From Cristatella mucedo (taxonomy: Eukaryota > Bryozoa > Phylactolaemata > Cristatellidae): a stretch of 64,000 bases of DNA. The stretch covers positions 2,272,501 through 2,336,500 of the forward strand of contig WPIO01000033.1 of NCBI GenBank assembly GCA_009760855.2. The letters are read 5' to 3'. The notes beneath the pieces were generated by a model. That model was not told where the DNA came from, searched no databases, and saw only the letters and a list, made by a program, of their open reading frames with translations. Position 1 is the stretch's first letter. The number at the start of each line of letters is the position of its first letter. Shown piece by piece: positions 54,531 through 64,000 of this stretch. The position numbers were made by a program, and so were the translations under genes.

Positions 54531-55840
54531 AGCGAGGAGCGCTAATGCAGTATAGTTGTTTGGGCACTTTCTCAGCTGTCTGGTGCTCGAAACGAAGCTA
54601 GGCTGCCGCTGTATAATGTGCGAGAGGCGCAGTGTCGCGCTCTGCTGCTATGAATGGACGCAGCTTGTCGTCAGCATATCCACGTTGCCGTGGCAGACAG
54701 AGGTTAGGCTGCACGAAAGCGTGCAAGCGTACTGTTTACCGACCGATCGGCCGCGAGTGGATGAACATAGCTGACCCACGACCGTGCGGCAGTCGCAGTT
54801 AGTGCTTCTGTTACACATGCGGTGTAGTGACCTCCGAGTTCGGACACAACTAGGCCGCAAACGCAGCGCTCGTAGCGACGCTAGTCTGCTAGTCTCAGCC
54901 GACGAGCGAGGATTACCGGTTAAGCTCTGAGCCTTGAAATGGCGGCTAGCGACTGGTAGGTGCTGCACCAATGCATGCAGGAACGCCGACAATAGAGGAG
55001 CGTGGCGGTGACGACGACCGCTCATACCTGAAGACAACAAGCCCATATTCGTAGCGTAGGTAAGTCTATTCGACACCGGCGTATGTTTAAGGGGGTTCAA
55101 CAGCAGCCACGACGTGCAACAACTCGCGTACGGTTCAAAGTCTAGAGCTCAAATAATCTCAACAGCTTGAACACGAACTCACTGCTTATTACATGGCCTT
55201 GCTGTTACACTAGCTTGGCCGTAGGTTATACTTGCTTTCTGGCCGTTTAAGTAGGCAGCGTTCGCGCCGTAGGGGATGGTGTCGCGTAGCTGGGCCTGGG
55301 CCTGGGCCCGAGCCCTTCAGCAAGGCCCTAAGCCATGTCCGGGATCGCTGACCACTGACCACAGCTGCACGGGTCAGTGCAGCTGCCGCACCGGGTCAGT
55401 GCAGCTGCCGCACCGGGTCAGACGCCGTCGGCACGAAGTGCCGTCTGATGTTGGCCCAAAGCTGCCTGGCGTCTTGCGTATTTCTTTGCGTAGCGTTGGC
55501 TGCCTAGTTTTACGAAGGTGCACGAGCGCCCCCGGAGCTGAAGTGCCTCACCTCACAAATGCACTAGCGCTGAATAGGCGTTCAGGTTGTCCGTGGCAGA
55601 CGCACGACCAGCCCTGGAGGAATGAGCTCCCAAAAGACAATTAACGAATCGTAGTTGTAGTCACCCCTCCCCCCCCGATGCACGCAGGTATCGCGACAGT
55701 AGCAGAGCACGACAGCAATCAAAAACTCCCAAACTTCCGTAGAGTCCGGTTTCTTAACGCACAGCTCTTTATTCCACGGTGGCACCGAGCCACTTGTGCG
55801 CAGGGCGAGGTGCAAAGTGTGTTAAACTCATTAATCACCA
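54531..55840. other. Intergenic; no gene recognised
   Basis: A 150-codon minus frame (55100-54648) and a 122-codon plus frame (55276-55644) have no recognisable domains. A small minisatellite is inside. Confidence 0.3.
55371..55421 (+). repeat. Minisatellite, 22-bp unit, 2.3 copies
   Basis: 'gggtcagtgcagctgccgca' plus cc is repeated exactly at 55371 and 55393, with a third partial copy at 55415. Confidence 0.95.
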
Positions 55841-55849
55841 CTTCAGCTG

Positions 55850-57585
55850 ACCTCTTTATAGGTTTTAAGTCATTGAAGTTTATATCCCAATCGAAGAGAC
55901 AACTAGTCCTCTGGACCCTATTCCCACTGCCCTGCTTCTATGATGCATTGATCTGCTGCTGCCACGCATAACTAACATCATTAATGTGTCATTAGCCTCA
56001 GGTCATGTTCCAGAATCTCTCGAAAAGGCTTTAGTCAGGCCACTAATCAAGCAAGCAACACTAGAATAAGAGAACTTGAGCCACTTCCGCTCTGCCTCCC
56101 ATCAACCGTTCCTATCGCCGAGCTGGTTTGGTCTAGCGGTTAAGGTGCTCGCCCCGACTAAGGTCTGACTAAGGTCGTGGGCTCGAGCCCCGAGGCATAT
56201 GTGAAGCGCCTGAATAGAGATTGAGTTCTCCTGGGGCGCTATATAAATGAATTATATATTTTATATATATCGAAGACACTGGAACGAGTCAAAGCAGACC
56301 AGCTGAACTCTGTATTGAAACTTCAAACCTTGCCAGTAAGTTCCAGTCTGGCTTTAGAGCTAATCGCTCCACAGTGTCAGCATTGCTTCGGGTGTACGAC
56401 GACCTACTTAGGAATGTAGACATGGGTAAAGTATCTCTGCCTGTTTTGCTCGATCTTTCGGCAGCTTTTCATACTATCGATAGCCAAGTCCTTCTTGAGT
56501 GCCTTTCATCTTGCCTGGGCATTACTGGCACTCCATAGCATTGGTTCAGGTTCTATCTTAGTGGGAGACTCCAGAGTGTTGATACGAATGGGCAAAGCTC
56601 ATCCGAAAAACCTCTGAAATACGGGGTACCTCAGGGCTCCGTGCTTGGTCCTGTTCTTTTCAAGGTTTATAATCTTCCTCTAGCCGATGTGATTGCCAAG
56701 CGAAATCTAGGCTTTCACTTCTATGTGGATGACACTCAGTTGTACCTATGGTTTGAACCTTCCCAGTCCTCCAGCACGTCAGGTTCTCTCAACTCCCATG
56801 CTGCATATATTGATGACATCCGCACATAAATGGCAGCTCATTTTCTTAAATTGAATGATGATAAAAACTAACTTACTAGTTATGGGCTAGCTAACCAAGT
56901 GTGATTCCGAAATTGGACAAGTTAACGCTCACAATCGACTTTGCCCAGCATATGTCCTGTTGAATCTGCACGAAATGTAGATTTGATGTTCCAAATTGAC
57001 ATTTCGTTAGACGACCACGTCAGCTCCACAGTTAAGTCTGCCTACTTTCAGCTACATAGCACTGCTAAATTTCGTGCTTGTTTAGACAGGGATACCACAT
57101 CTAAGTTGGTCCACACATTTTTGACATGCTGTCTTGACTTCTGTAACTCACTGCTTGCTTGTCTACCGGTCTGTGCAATCGGATGCTTACTGCTGGTGCA
57201 AAACTCTGCAGCTAGGCTTGTCTGTCGTGAGCGTCGCAGTTGCCAAACCACCCCACTTCTCACCGACCTGCACTGGATTCCAGTCAAGCAACATATCGAC
57301 TTCAAGGTTTTGTCGTTCATTTTTAGATTCCCTCATTCTTTGGCTCCAGCCTATCTATCACATCTCCCTGTGATTCGTACTTTATGCGTGCTGACACTGT
57401 GCATGTTGCCTCTGACCACACTTGCATGCTGACCCGGTGCATGTCACCTCTAACCACGTTATCGAGCATGAAAAAATACCACTAACAATTCGATCCTGTT
57501 TCCTTTACCTCAAATGTAAAGCGCCTAGAAAAAGATTGAGCTCTCAAAAGGTGCTTTATTAAGTGAGCTATTTTTATAATAATTG
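55850..57585 (+). mobile_element. L2-like LINE, internally deleted, with nested SINE
   Basis: Broken frames give the RT region (FQSGFRANRSTVSALLRVYD-like, [30 protein letters not shown]) and the ORF end (FRACLDRDTTSKLVHTF, LVQNSAARLVCRERRSCQTT). After LAPAYLSH-type sequence at about 57360 the usual block NRLPIPRTNLKS... is missing and the 3' UTR follows directly, so an internal deletion lies there. It ends with the tail at about 57520-57580. Confidence 0.85.
56116..56268 (+). mobile_element. SINE family A nested in the L2 ORF
   Basis: A full-length-looking copy: 'gccgagctggtttggtctag', B box 'gtgggctcgagccccg', tail 'gcgcctgaatagagattgag' then 'ggggcgctatataaatg'. The LINE sequence 'ttcctatc' and 'gaagacactgg' continues on both sides, with 'tatc' repeated at the junctions. 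Confidence 0.85.
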
Positions 57586-57778
57586 TTATCCACTCTGATG
57601 CATCTGGTTACCAAATAATTTTAACTCAAAACTGCCTCTAATCTTTCACAGCTGTCATAACCTGGTTGATTAAGCATGCCAGCGTATTGCGGCATAGGGA
57701 TAATTGAAGAATTCTAGCCGGACCGTCTGTGTTGCGTTTAAACGTTTAATTTCCCCACATAGGCAAATTCCAACTTAC

Positions 57779-57906
57779 ATTTCTATAGGAGATTTTTGGG
57801 AACTTTCTTCACGGTAGTAGGCTGTAGCAGCTTTCCCTTGATTATAGAGATGGCTTCGACGCGTCGTGAGAAAAGTCGGCTTCACCAATGTTGAAGGTAG
57901 CCGCAT
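57779..57906 (-). CDS. Possible first exon of a small (mitochondrial?) protein
   Basis: From ATG 57906 on the minus strand, 42 codons run to a strong donor GAAAT|GTAAGT (phase 2). The product starts MRLPSTLVKPTFLTTRRSHL, basic and hydroxyl-rich like a mitochondrial presequence, then YNQGKAATAYYREE. I could not find the next exon; the L2 copy at 55.85-57.58 kb would lie in the intron. The frame stays open upstream of the ATG. Treat as a candidate only. Confidence 0.3.
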
Positions 57907-58559
57907 TTCGCTAGACCAGACAGGCGAAAGTAGCTCTCTCTGTAGGCAGTCCCCCTCTCCTGGGAAAGGGGTCGGTCCGTTCGCCCGCACACGCCTACGC
58001 TTACAGGGTGACGTAGCAGACCGTTCTTAATTGCAGCCCGAGGCGCCGCGGACGTTGCTCGCGCGCTTACGCTTACGAGAGCGCCCTATGCGACCGTGCG
58101 GGCGGTGGGCTGCTTAACATTCTCCCGATTTAGCAGCCGCGGAAGTTCCCGATGGGCGGCCACGCGCATCTGCCGCGGTCAAAGATCTAGGGGCTCCGGA
58201 GCGGCGTTGGTCGAATTGGCAAAGTGCATATGAATTAACGTCTTCGTCGGCTCTATCGCGGTCCCTTAAATTACGTAGAGGCCTGATTCTGAGAATGACT
58301 CCAAGGCGGCCGCTGCTGCAGTCCACTTGCTTGAGAAAATGCAGTCACTAATTGGACTTTCATGATACGGGCGCCGCCAACTGCACGGCAAGAAAATGGC
58401 TTCCGTGACCAATCGCGGGTGGTCGGATTGTGTGGCGTCAGCTAGCAGGGGCAGAGCTTCGTCACAGCGAACCCGCTGCTAGAAATTCATTGAGGGGTCA
58501 AACAATGACCCCGAGCCGCCATCCAGACCCCACCTTGAGCGAAGCGTGGGGCGCAGTGG

Positions 58560-58785
58560 GACGTGGCGCATTTGTAGCTGTCCTTGTTGGGTCGAGTCCA
58601 GGTACTGCACGCAATCCGTTGCTGCCCACTGCAAGCGGGCGCGATCGTTGCCAGGCCTCGGGCTCTTCCGCCTCTTGAAGCTACTCACAGCATACTTTAA
58701 GTGCCTTGGAAGAAATTCAATTCTCTTAGCAAACTATGCAAACGTTTCCTTTATTACTATACTATTACTACTATTATCATCGCCA
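58560..58785 (+). mobile_element. Degraded SINE/L2 tail
   Basis: 'ctgcccactgcaagcgggcg' resembles the family B body. It is followed at 58695-58785 by an L2-like tail ('taagtgccttggaagaaatt') and a TTA-rich end. Confidence 0.45.
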
Positions 58786-58789
58786 TAAG

Positions 58790-61600
58790 CCATTGACGCG
58801 CCACGCCCTGAGCCTTTCCATAAGGGTAGCAGGGAAGCTGAAAACAGCTTCGGAAAACGTGCGCATGTGCACTGCCGGGACCGGCTGCAGGAGCCGGCCG
58901 AGTCGACTCGCTGTTCACGATTCGCAGAGCGGCGAGCTCTACTGTCGGGGCTGCATATAGCGGAAGTACCCCTCGCCAGCCCCGGTGAGCATCGGTGAGC
59001 GAAAGGAACCGGCTGCCGATCGATTGCCTCCAGACGGAAATGAGATCTCACGCTAGTCTGGTGGTGCTGGGGAAGCTGGCGCAGGCGTGCAGGCGCCAAG
59101 CTGCGGGTGGAGGGTCTTCAGGGGTAAAGTCGGGATGTGGAGTGCTATCGGCTCTCGCCGCCGCCGGAGCTGGCGTCAACTTGCTCTCATGTCGCGGTGG
59201 GGCAGTGAGCACATTGTCGGCTCCTCGCGAGACGCACTTAAGGCTTGAGAACAATTAGACCGCGTGGCTACACCGACGCTAGATCCTTCTGGGATTTGGC
59301 TGCATTCGATTCACGGTTCGCGGCGAATCGCCACGATCCGTAGCGATCCGCCGCGATCCACCACAGATCTACGTGCAATCGGCTTCGCAGAGTTGCAATT
59401 TTGATAGTATTTTGCAAGAATCAACTACAGTGGTTTAGCTGCGTACCGCAGAACTTTAGCAGAAAATCACATGGGCGTTGTCATGCAGTGGACTGCATGG
59501 GCAGCACAACTACCAAAATTCCCAAAAATACACCACAAAAGGCTGGAAATTGGCTACGAGAAGCGACAATTTCAATGTCATAATACTATGGCATTTCACG
59601 CACGCTTTTCCCACAAATGGGTGGTTAAGGTCACCACGCTATACCGAAATCCTCCGCAATTCTCTGCAAATCTACCATGAATCGGCTGGGTGAATATTTA
59701 ATTTCGGCTGCACACCTCAGAGCACTGTGTTTACAGTGTATCGCCGAGTTTAACAGCGTTGCGTTCGCAAGTTCTCAAATAGAGGAGCGCAATGGTCACC
59801 GTAAACCACAAACACACCAGAAATCGGCTGAGTGAAGTTCAAATTTTATTTGTATATTATAGTACACATAATTTTTCATTACTGCACACTGCGTCCTCAT
59901 GCAAATACACTGTAAGTGCCTAGGCGGCTGGCCACCAAATCAAGGGCAAATCCACCTTAAAATCAGCTTTTGGAAGCCCTAGTTTATGCCGTATTACGAG
60001 TTTACTCTGAAAATTTCATGTGGCCTAAGTGCTAAGGCAAAGCTTGACAATACAAGCCGCTCCCAAGGTTTTGGTGGTGATTGATCACTCTGTTCGTCTC
60101 TTGCAATCGACTAGGGAACCTCACCCTGCAATGATCTGTAAGTACAACCTGTACATTCTGTGATCCTAAGTGATCCGCCACCGGGCTGAGCGCGGCTTCT
60201 CAAGTAAAATCTCTCGGAAAAACCAAACCAGCTCTCTTAACGCTCCTAGTCCTTTCCGACGCTTGAAGAATACTGCTGGAGCTGGCTTCTCTAAATGTGG
60301 TTAAGGAGTCGCAGCAGTGAATGATTCTTTTGAAACACCTGATTTGAAATCTGCGGTTTTAAATCGGTTTTTTAAAACAACCAAAAAATCAGCCTCGGTT
60401 TTATTGGTTTTAAACATCCCGTCACAGTGAGGCGTTGCCTCACACTGGACGTTCTTATTATTCACTCGCCATGGCGCAGCAAGATAGAAACAAAGGTGGG
60501 CGCCCTGTCAGCGATGTGTCTGTCCATTTTCCGAGAAGTTTGAGTCGGAAAGAATGAAGCTGTCTCGGCGTCGATACTATATTGTTCGTCCACTTGTGCG
60601 GATTCATGTCAACAGATGAAGTAACATCTACTCAGTTGTTAAAAAGAAGCGTGCAGGGATCAGAGGAACGCCGCAAGGATATTCCAAGCCACCCTCGAAC
60701 CTTCTCGATAGGATTGAACTTGACGGTTTTTCGCCGAAATGTTCGCCGATGAATTTGCACATGTGAATATCGGCGATGGACCGGAAAAAAATCTCGTCGG
60801 TGGTGAGTTTGATGAATAAATCTTGCTTGAAGAGGGCACAGTGATTTTCGAGTAAGAACTTAACTAAACGAGCCGCCGGCCAGAAGTAAGAAGAAAGAGC
60901 TGAATAGAGTGTCTTCGAAAATGAGTAAAAAACCAATACAACAGTAAAAACGGTTTAAAACGGTTTAAACAGCGCGCCAAAACCAATCTGGCTTTAAACC
61001 AAACATGAAGTCGCAGTAGCCACACCTATATTCACAGGTATGCTGACAGTAGCGGAGCATGGCAGCAATAAAGAGCGAAAAAATATTAATACAAAAGTCC
61101 ACGTGATCAATGTAGACCAGCCAATTACATAGCCGCAGAGAGATGCTACGGAGTCCAGCAGCCATAATATACTACTGCCACATTCGAAGTACCAGTCTCT
61201 AGCTCAAAGCTCAGAGTACCAATCAACGCCTAAAGTACCAGTGTCTCACCACTCATCACTTGACTAAGACTTTTTATACCGTCTAGATCCTAGATTATGA
61301 TACATATGACTTACAAATACTCTGACCGGTTTGGTATGCGCTCGCTTAAATACGACGACACCAAGCTCTATTTTACGAATCAGATTGCCTGTGTCAGTTA
61401 CATGCTCTCATTCGCCATAGACGAAAGAAGATCGTAGTTTTGAGTCAAGAGAAGAGTAGAATAGGACAGAAAGAAGCTAAAAAGAAGTCCCTTATCGATG
61501 TCGCCATATGAGAGCCTCGTGCTGTCGACCCGAAAAGCACTCTAAAGTTACGCTATGCGTAGAATCGGCGTAACAGTGAATTTTAGTAGCTCTATTGCAA
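58790..61600. other. Intergenic; no gene recognised
   Basis: It is GC-rich up to about 59260, then AT-rich. Short phrases such as 'cgatccgccgcgatcc' (59325-59360) and 'aatcggctg(g/a)gtgaa' (59685, 59825) recur. Frames on the minus strand (60936-60628) have no recognisable domain. Confidence 0.3.
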
Positions 61601-61604
61601 AAAT

Positions 61605-61745
61605 AGTTAGCTAATTATTAGCCTCGTTGATATGGCGACAGAAGAGCCTTGCCGGCTTTTATCGCCGCTTGCAGTGAGCAGCAAAGGATTGCCCACTGAA
61701 GGATTCGAACCCACGATCAGAGACTTGAAGCCGAGCAACTTGCTC
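61605..61745 (-). mobile_element. SINE family B copy
   Basis: Reverse-orientation body and B box ('aaggattcgaacccacgatc'), moderately diverged. Confidence 0.6.
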
Positions 61746-61779
61746 CTGGGATAAGACCCAGGAGCTGCAAGATTTATTG

Positions 61780-62060
61780 GACCTAAAATAACTCAATCTC
61801 TTTCTGAGCACCTCATACATAGCCTTGAAAAGAAGCATACTGTCCGATTAGTAATAATAGCATGCTGAACAGCTTTGCGTGTTAGTACATTAAGGACTAG
61901 TGGCACGGACTAAGCAAATGCTGTGAGGAGCGTGTGGGAATTTTACTCTGCTGTTCGTGATGTCAATTCAGGCAAGGTTATGTTGTCAGTCAGCAGAGAG
62001 TGTTCCAGGCTGTAGACTAAAAATATCTTCCTTTGGCAGTAGTCCATTAGGTAATGGCAT
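61780..62060 (-). mobile_element. Diverged L2-like LINE 3' fragment
   Basis: A weak match to the tail ('aactcaatctctttctgagc') and the 3' UTR ('aaatgctgtgagg', 'gttatgttgtcagtcagca'), on the minus strand. Confidence 0.5.
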
Positions 62061-64000
62061 ACTATGCAAAAGAAAATGATGATTTTAGGTGTTCACCTCA
62101 ATTCGATTGTGCGATGTGGGTATTCTTTGCGATGACAGCGTTTGTTCGCAAGTAGAGAAGATTTTGTTTCTTTAGCACCGGTGCCTTAGTGAGAAGGCAT
62201 TTAGAGAAATTTGGAGCAGTGACATTGAGAGCCATATTGAGTTCCGCAGATATGCTACAGTCAGTTGATTGATTGATCGGCAAGCGCTATGGTTAGGTAA
62301 GCGAAAGCCTGAGGGATGGTTCCCCAGTAGGGCGGTGGCGAGTCTGCAGGTGCATCCCAGGTTCAGTTTCCGCGATGATTTGCCTCCGAGAAATGGTTAT
62401 TTTTGGTCTGATTGACGTATTGGCAACGCCGCTATTCAAAATGATGGCGAAAAAGTAAAGTACAGGCGAAGTACCGACACAGTCTTTCATATCCGACACT
62501 TAGCTCGTGAGGACCTGGCTACATAGTTTCTGCCTAGCAATAAAAGAAGTAGACAAACATCTATTCCCCATACTTATTTAGTGTAGATCGATTGCTGGTG
62601 AGACATCTTTAACGCGCATCAGCCTCCTTTCTTCATAGCGTTTCCGTGGCACAAAGCCTTGGCTTGAGTCGGAAAAGACGTTCGCTGATGACCCTTCAGC
62701 GCTCCAGTTCGGTCACCTTCGGTGGAGGCCAGTACCTTACTAGAAGCACCTGATGTCGTAGTTCATAGGAAGCTTACTCTTTCAAGTCAGTTCTATCGAC
62801 TTCTAAATGAGCAAGATCATCTGGCTCTAGCTGTTGCAGCCCGCCTACTGATCTTGATATTCAGCAACGTCATTCCTGCTCGCTCTAGCCCAGCTCTGTA
62901 CTTCAAAGGTCACACAGGATATATATTTTTAATGAGCCGAAAATACCCTGAATAGGTGCTCCTGACGACTGCTTCCTACCGACGATTGAATTTTAATCAG
63001 AAAATATTGCGAGCAAAATAATTTATTCCAGCAATAATAAACTCCTCAGGTAAAATACTAAAAGTACCGCAAATGCAAGTCCTCCGGGCCAGCTACTCTG
63101 TTGTTTCAAGTAAATCTGTAGCATTTGAAAAGAACGCCTGTTCTCGGCCTCAGAAGAAACTGTGAGCACATCAATCTAAGCTAGGACGTCATATTAACAA
63201 TAGCGATCGAATAAAATCCGATAAAGATCAAGATTAAGACCCCTGGCAAAACTCTTGCCACCAGGCTGAATACGTGTATGTGTGGCCTAAAATTCTTCGA
63301 AGAGATGAAGACTAAGCGGTTACTGTGCGGGAGAGTTGAATATAGTTTACTCCTTTTGGTGTCCAGGTGACAGCCACGAGCAAACGCGATCATAGCAACA
63401 TTGAGAATAGTAGCGGACTGAGGACACTTAAGACGATAAGATGCAGACCGGCGGCCCTTAAAGATGTCGGTAGAGATAAAGTACCCGAGTCAGCTGCAGG
63501 ACAAAATACAGCAAGCTGGTCTAGGGGCCAGCCGAGTAAACGTCTCTGTCGCCGAAAATAACGAAGCGATATAAGGACGAATCTAATTTATTGTCCGGAG
63601 AGGGTAGGATTAGTTCCCTGCAAGGCCCGATTGACTTCATCTTCAAAGCAATACCATCGGAAAGGGGTCGAGCAGTAGACGAGCTGAAGTGCTCTGGGTA
63701 TTAGCGTAAGTCTACTAGCTGAAGCATATCCCTTTTCGATTACGGGTCCTCCGATGGCGCCCGGCTGGTTGCTCGTTGCTAGCTGGCGATACTCACTGAC
63801 ATGTACTTTACTTAATGATACCTATAGTCTCAGCAGAAAGCACTGTACTTTCCAACTAGTGATTCCTTGATAGGCAGGCGACAGTTATCTGACAACGCGT
63901 TCTGCTTCTTGATGAAACCATGTCGCAAGCCACGCCTGCGGCGTGGTCTCCATCATTTTAAAATGCACGAAACGACTTATACACCGTGTAAACTCGAACA
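62061..64000. other. No gene recognised
   Basis: Only short frames (60-78 codons) on both strands and no family members seen. The window ends here without a recognisable feature. Confidence 0.35.

Overview
The window is a piece of an animal nuclear genome, most likely an invertebrate. The evidence is spliced genes with GT-AG introns of kilobase size, two nuclear genes for mitochondrial ribosomal proteins, a probable amidated-neuropeptide precursor, a tRNA-Cys gene, many L2/CR1-like LINE fragments, two tRNA-headed SINE families, Ty3/Gypsy remains and long GA/CT microsatellites. I cannot name the phylum with confidence; a spiralian is a guess. Nothing prokaryotic (operons, Shine-Dalgarno sites, CRISPR) was seen. 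Most long open frames are repeats or chance. The real genes are split into short exons and had to be assembled by reading phase, splice sites and protein similarity.

Layout. 1-3.5 kb: a transposon-like ORF remnant, L2 fragments and a SINE. 3.7-12.1 kb (+): a gene built from six copies of a roughly 50-residue module, nearly one module per exon, ending in a tiny terminal exon. 12.8-22.9 kb (-): a four-exon MRPS26 (mS26) gene, convergent with the module gene, with introns full of L2, SINE and CT repeats. 23-32 kb: a solo LTR, L2 copies (one nearly complete from 28.4 to 31.5 kb) and AT-rich intergenic DNA. 32.5-38.0 kb (+): a three-exon MRPL27 (bL27m) gene whose 4.9 kb second intron holds a tRNA-Cys gene on the opposite strand. 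40-48 kb: a nest of elements, in which a minus-strand L2 copy is interrupted by a SINE and by a Ty3/Gypsy element, and the integrase region of the latter is itself interrupted by a GA tract of about 550 bp. 48-57.6 kb: more L2 and SINE copies, plus an intronless secreted-peptide precursor at 53.2-53.5 kb. 57.6-64 kb: one possible first exon, then unexplained sequence with degraded repeats.

The two ribosomal proteins act in the mitochondrial small and large subunits. The module protein and the peptide precursor have no visible link to them. The least explained items are the exon-per-module gene, the peptide precursor, a 148-bp protein-like repeat present twice, and two GA tracts 4 kb apart that share an identical 28-bp interruption. 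All homology statements are from reading, not from database searches. Repeat boundaries are approximate unless splice or target-site evidence is quoted.
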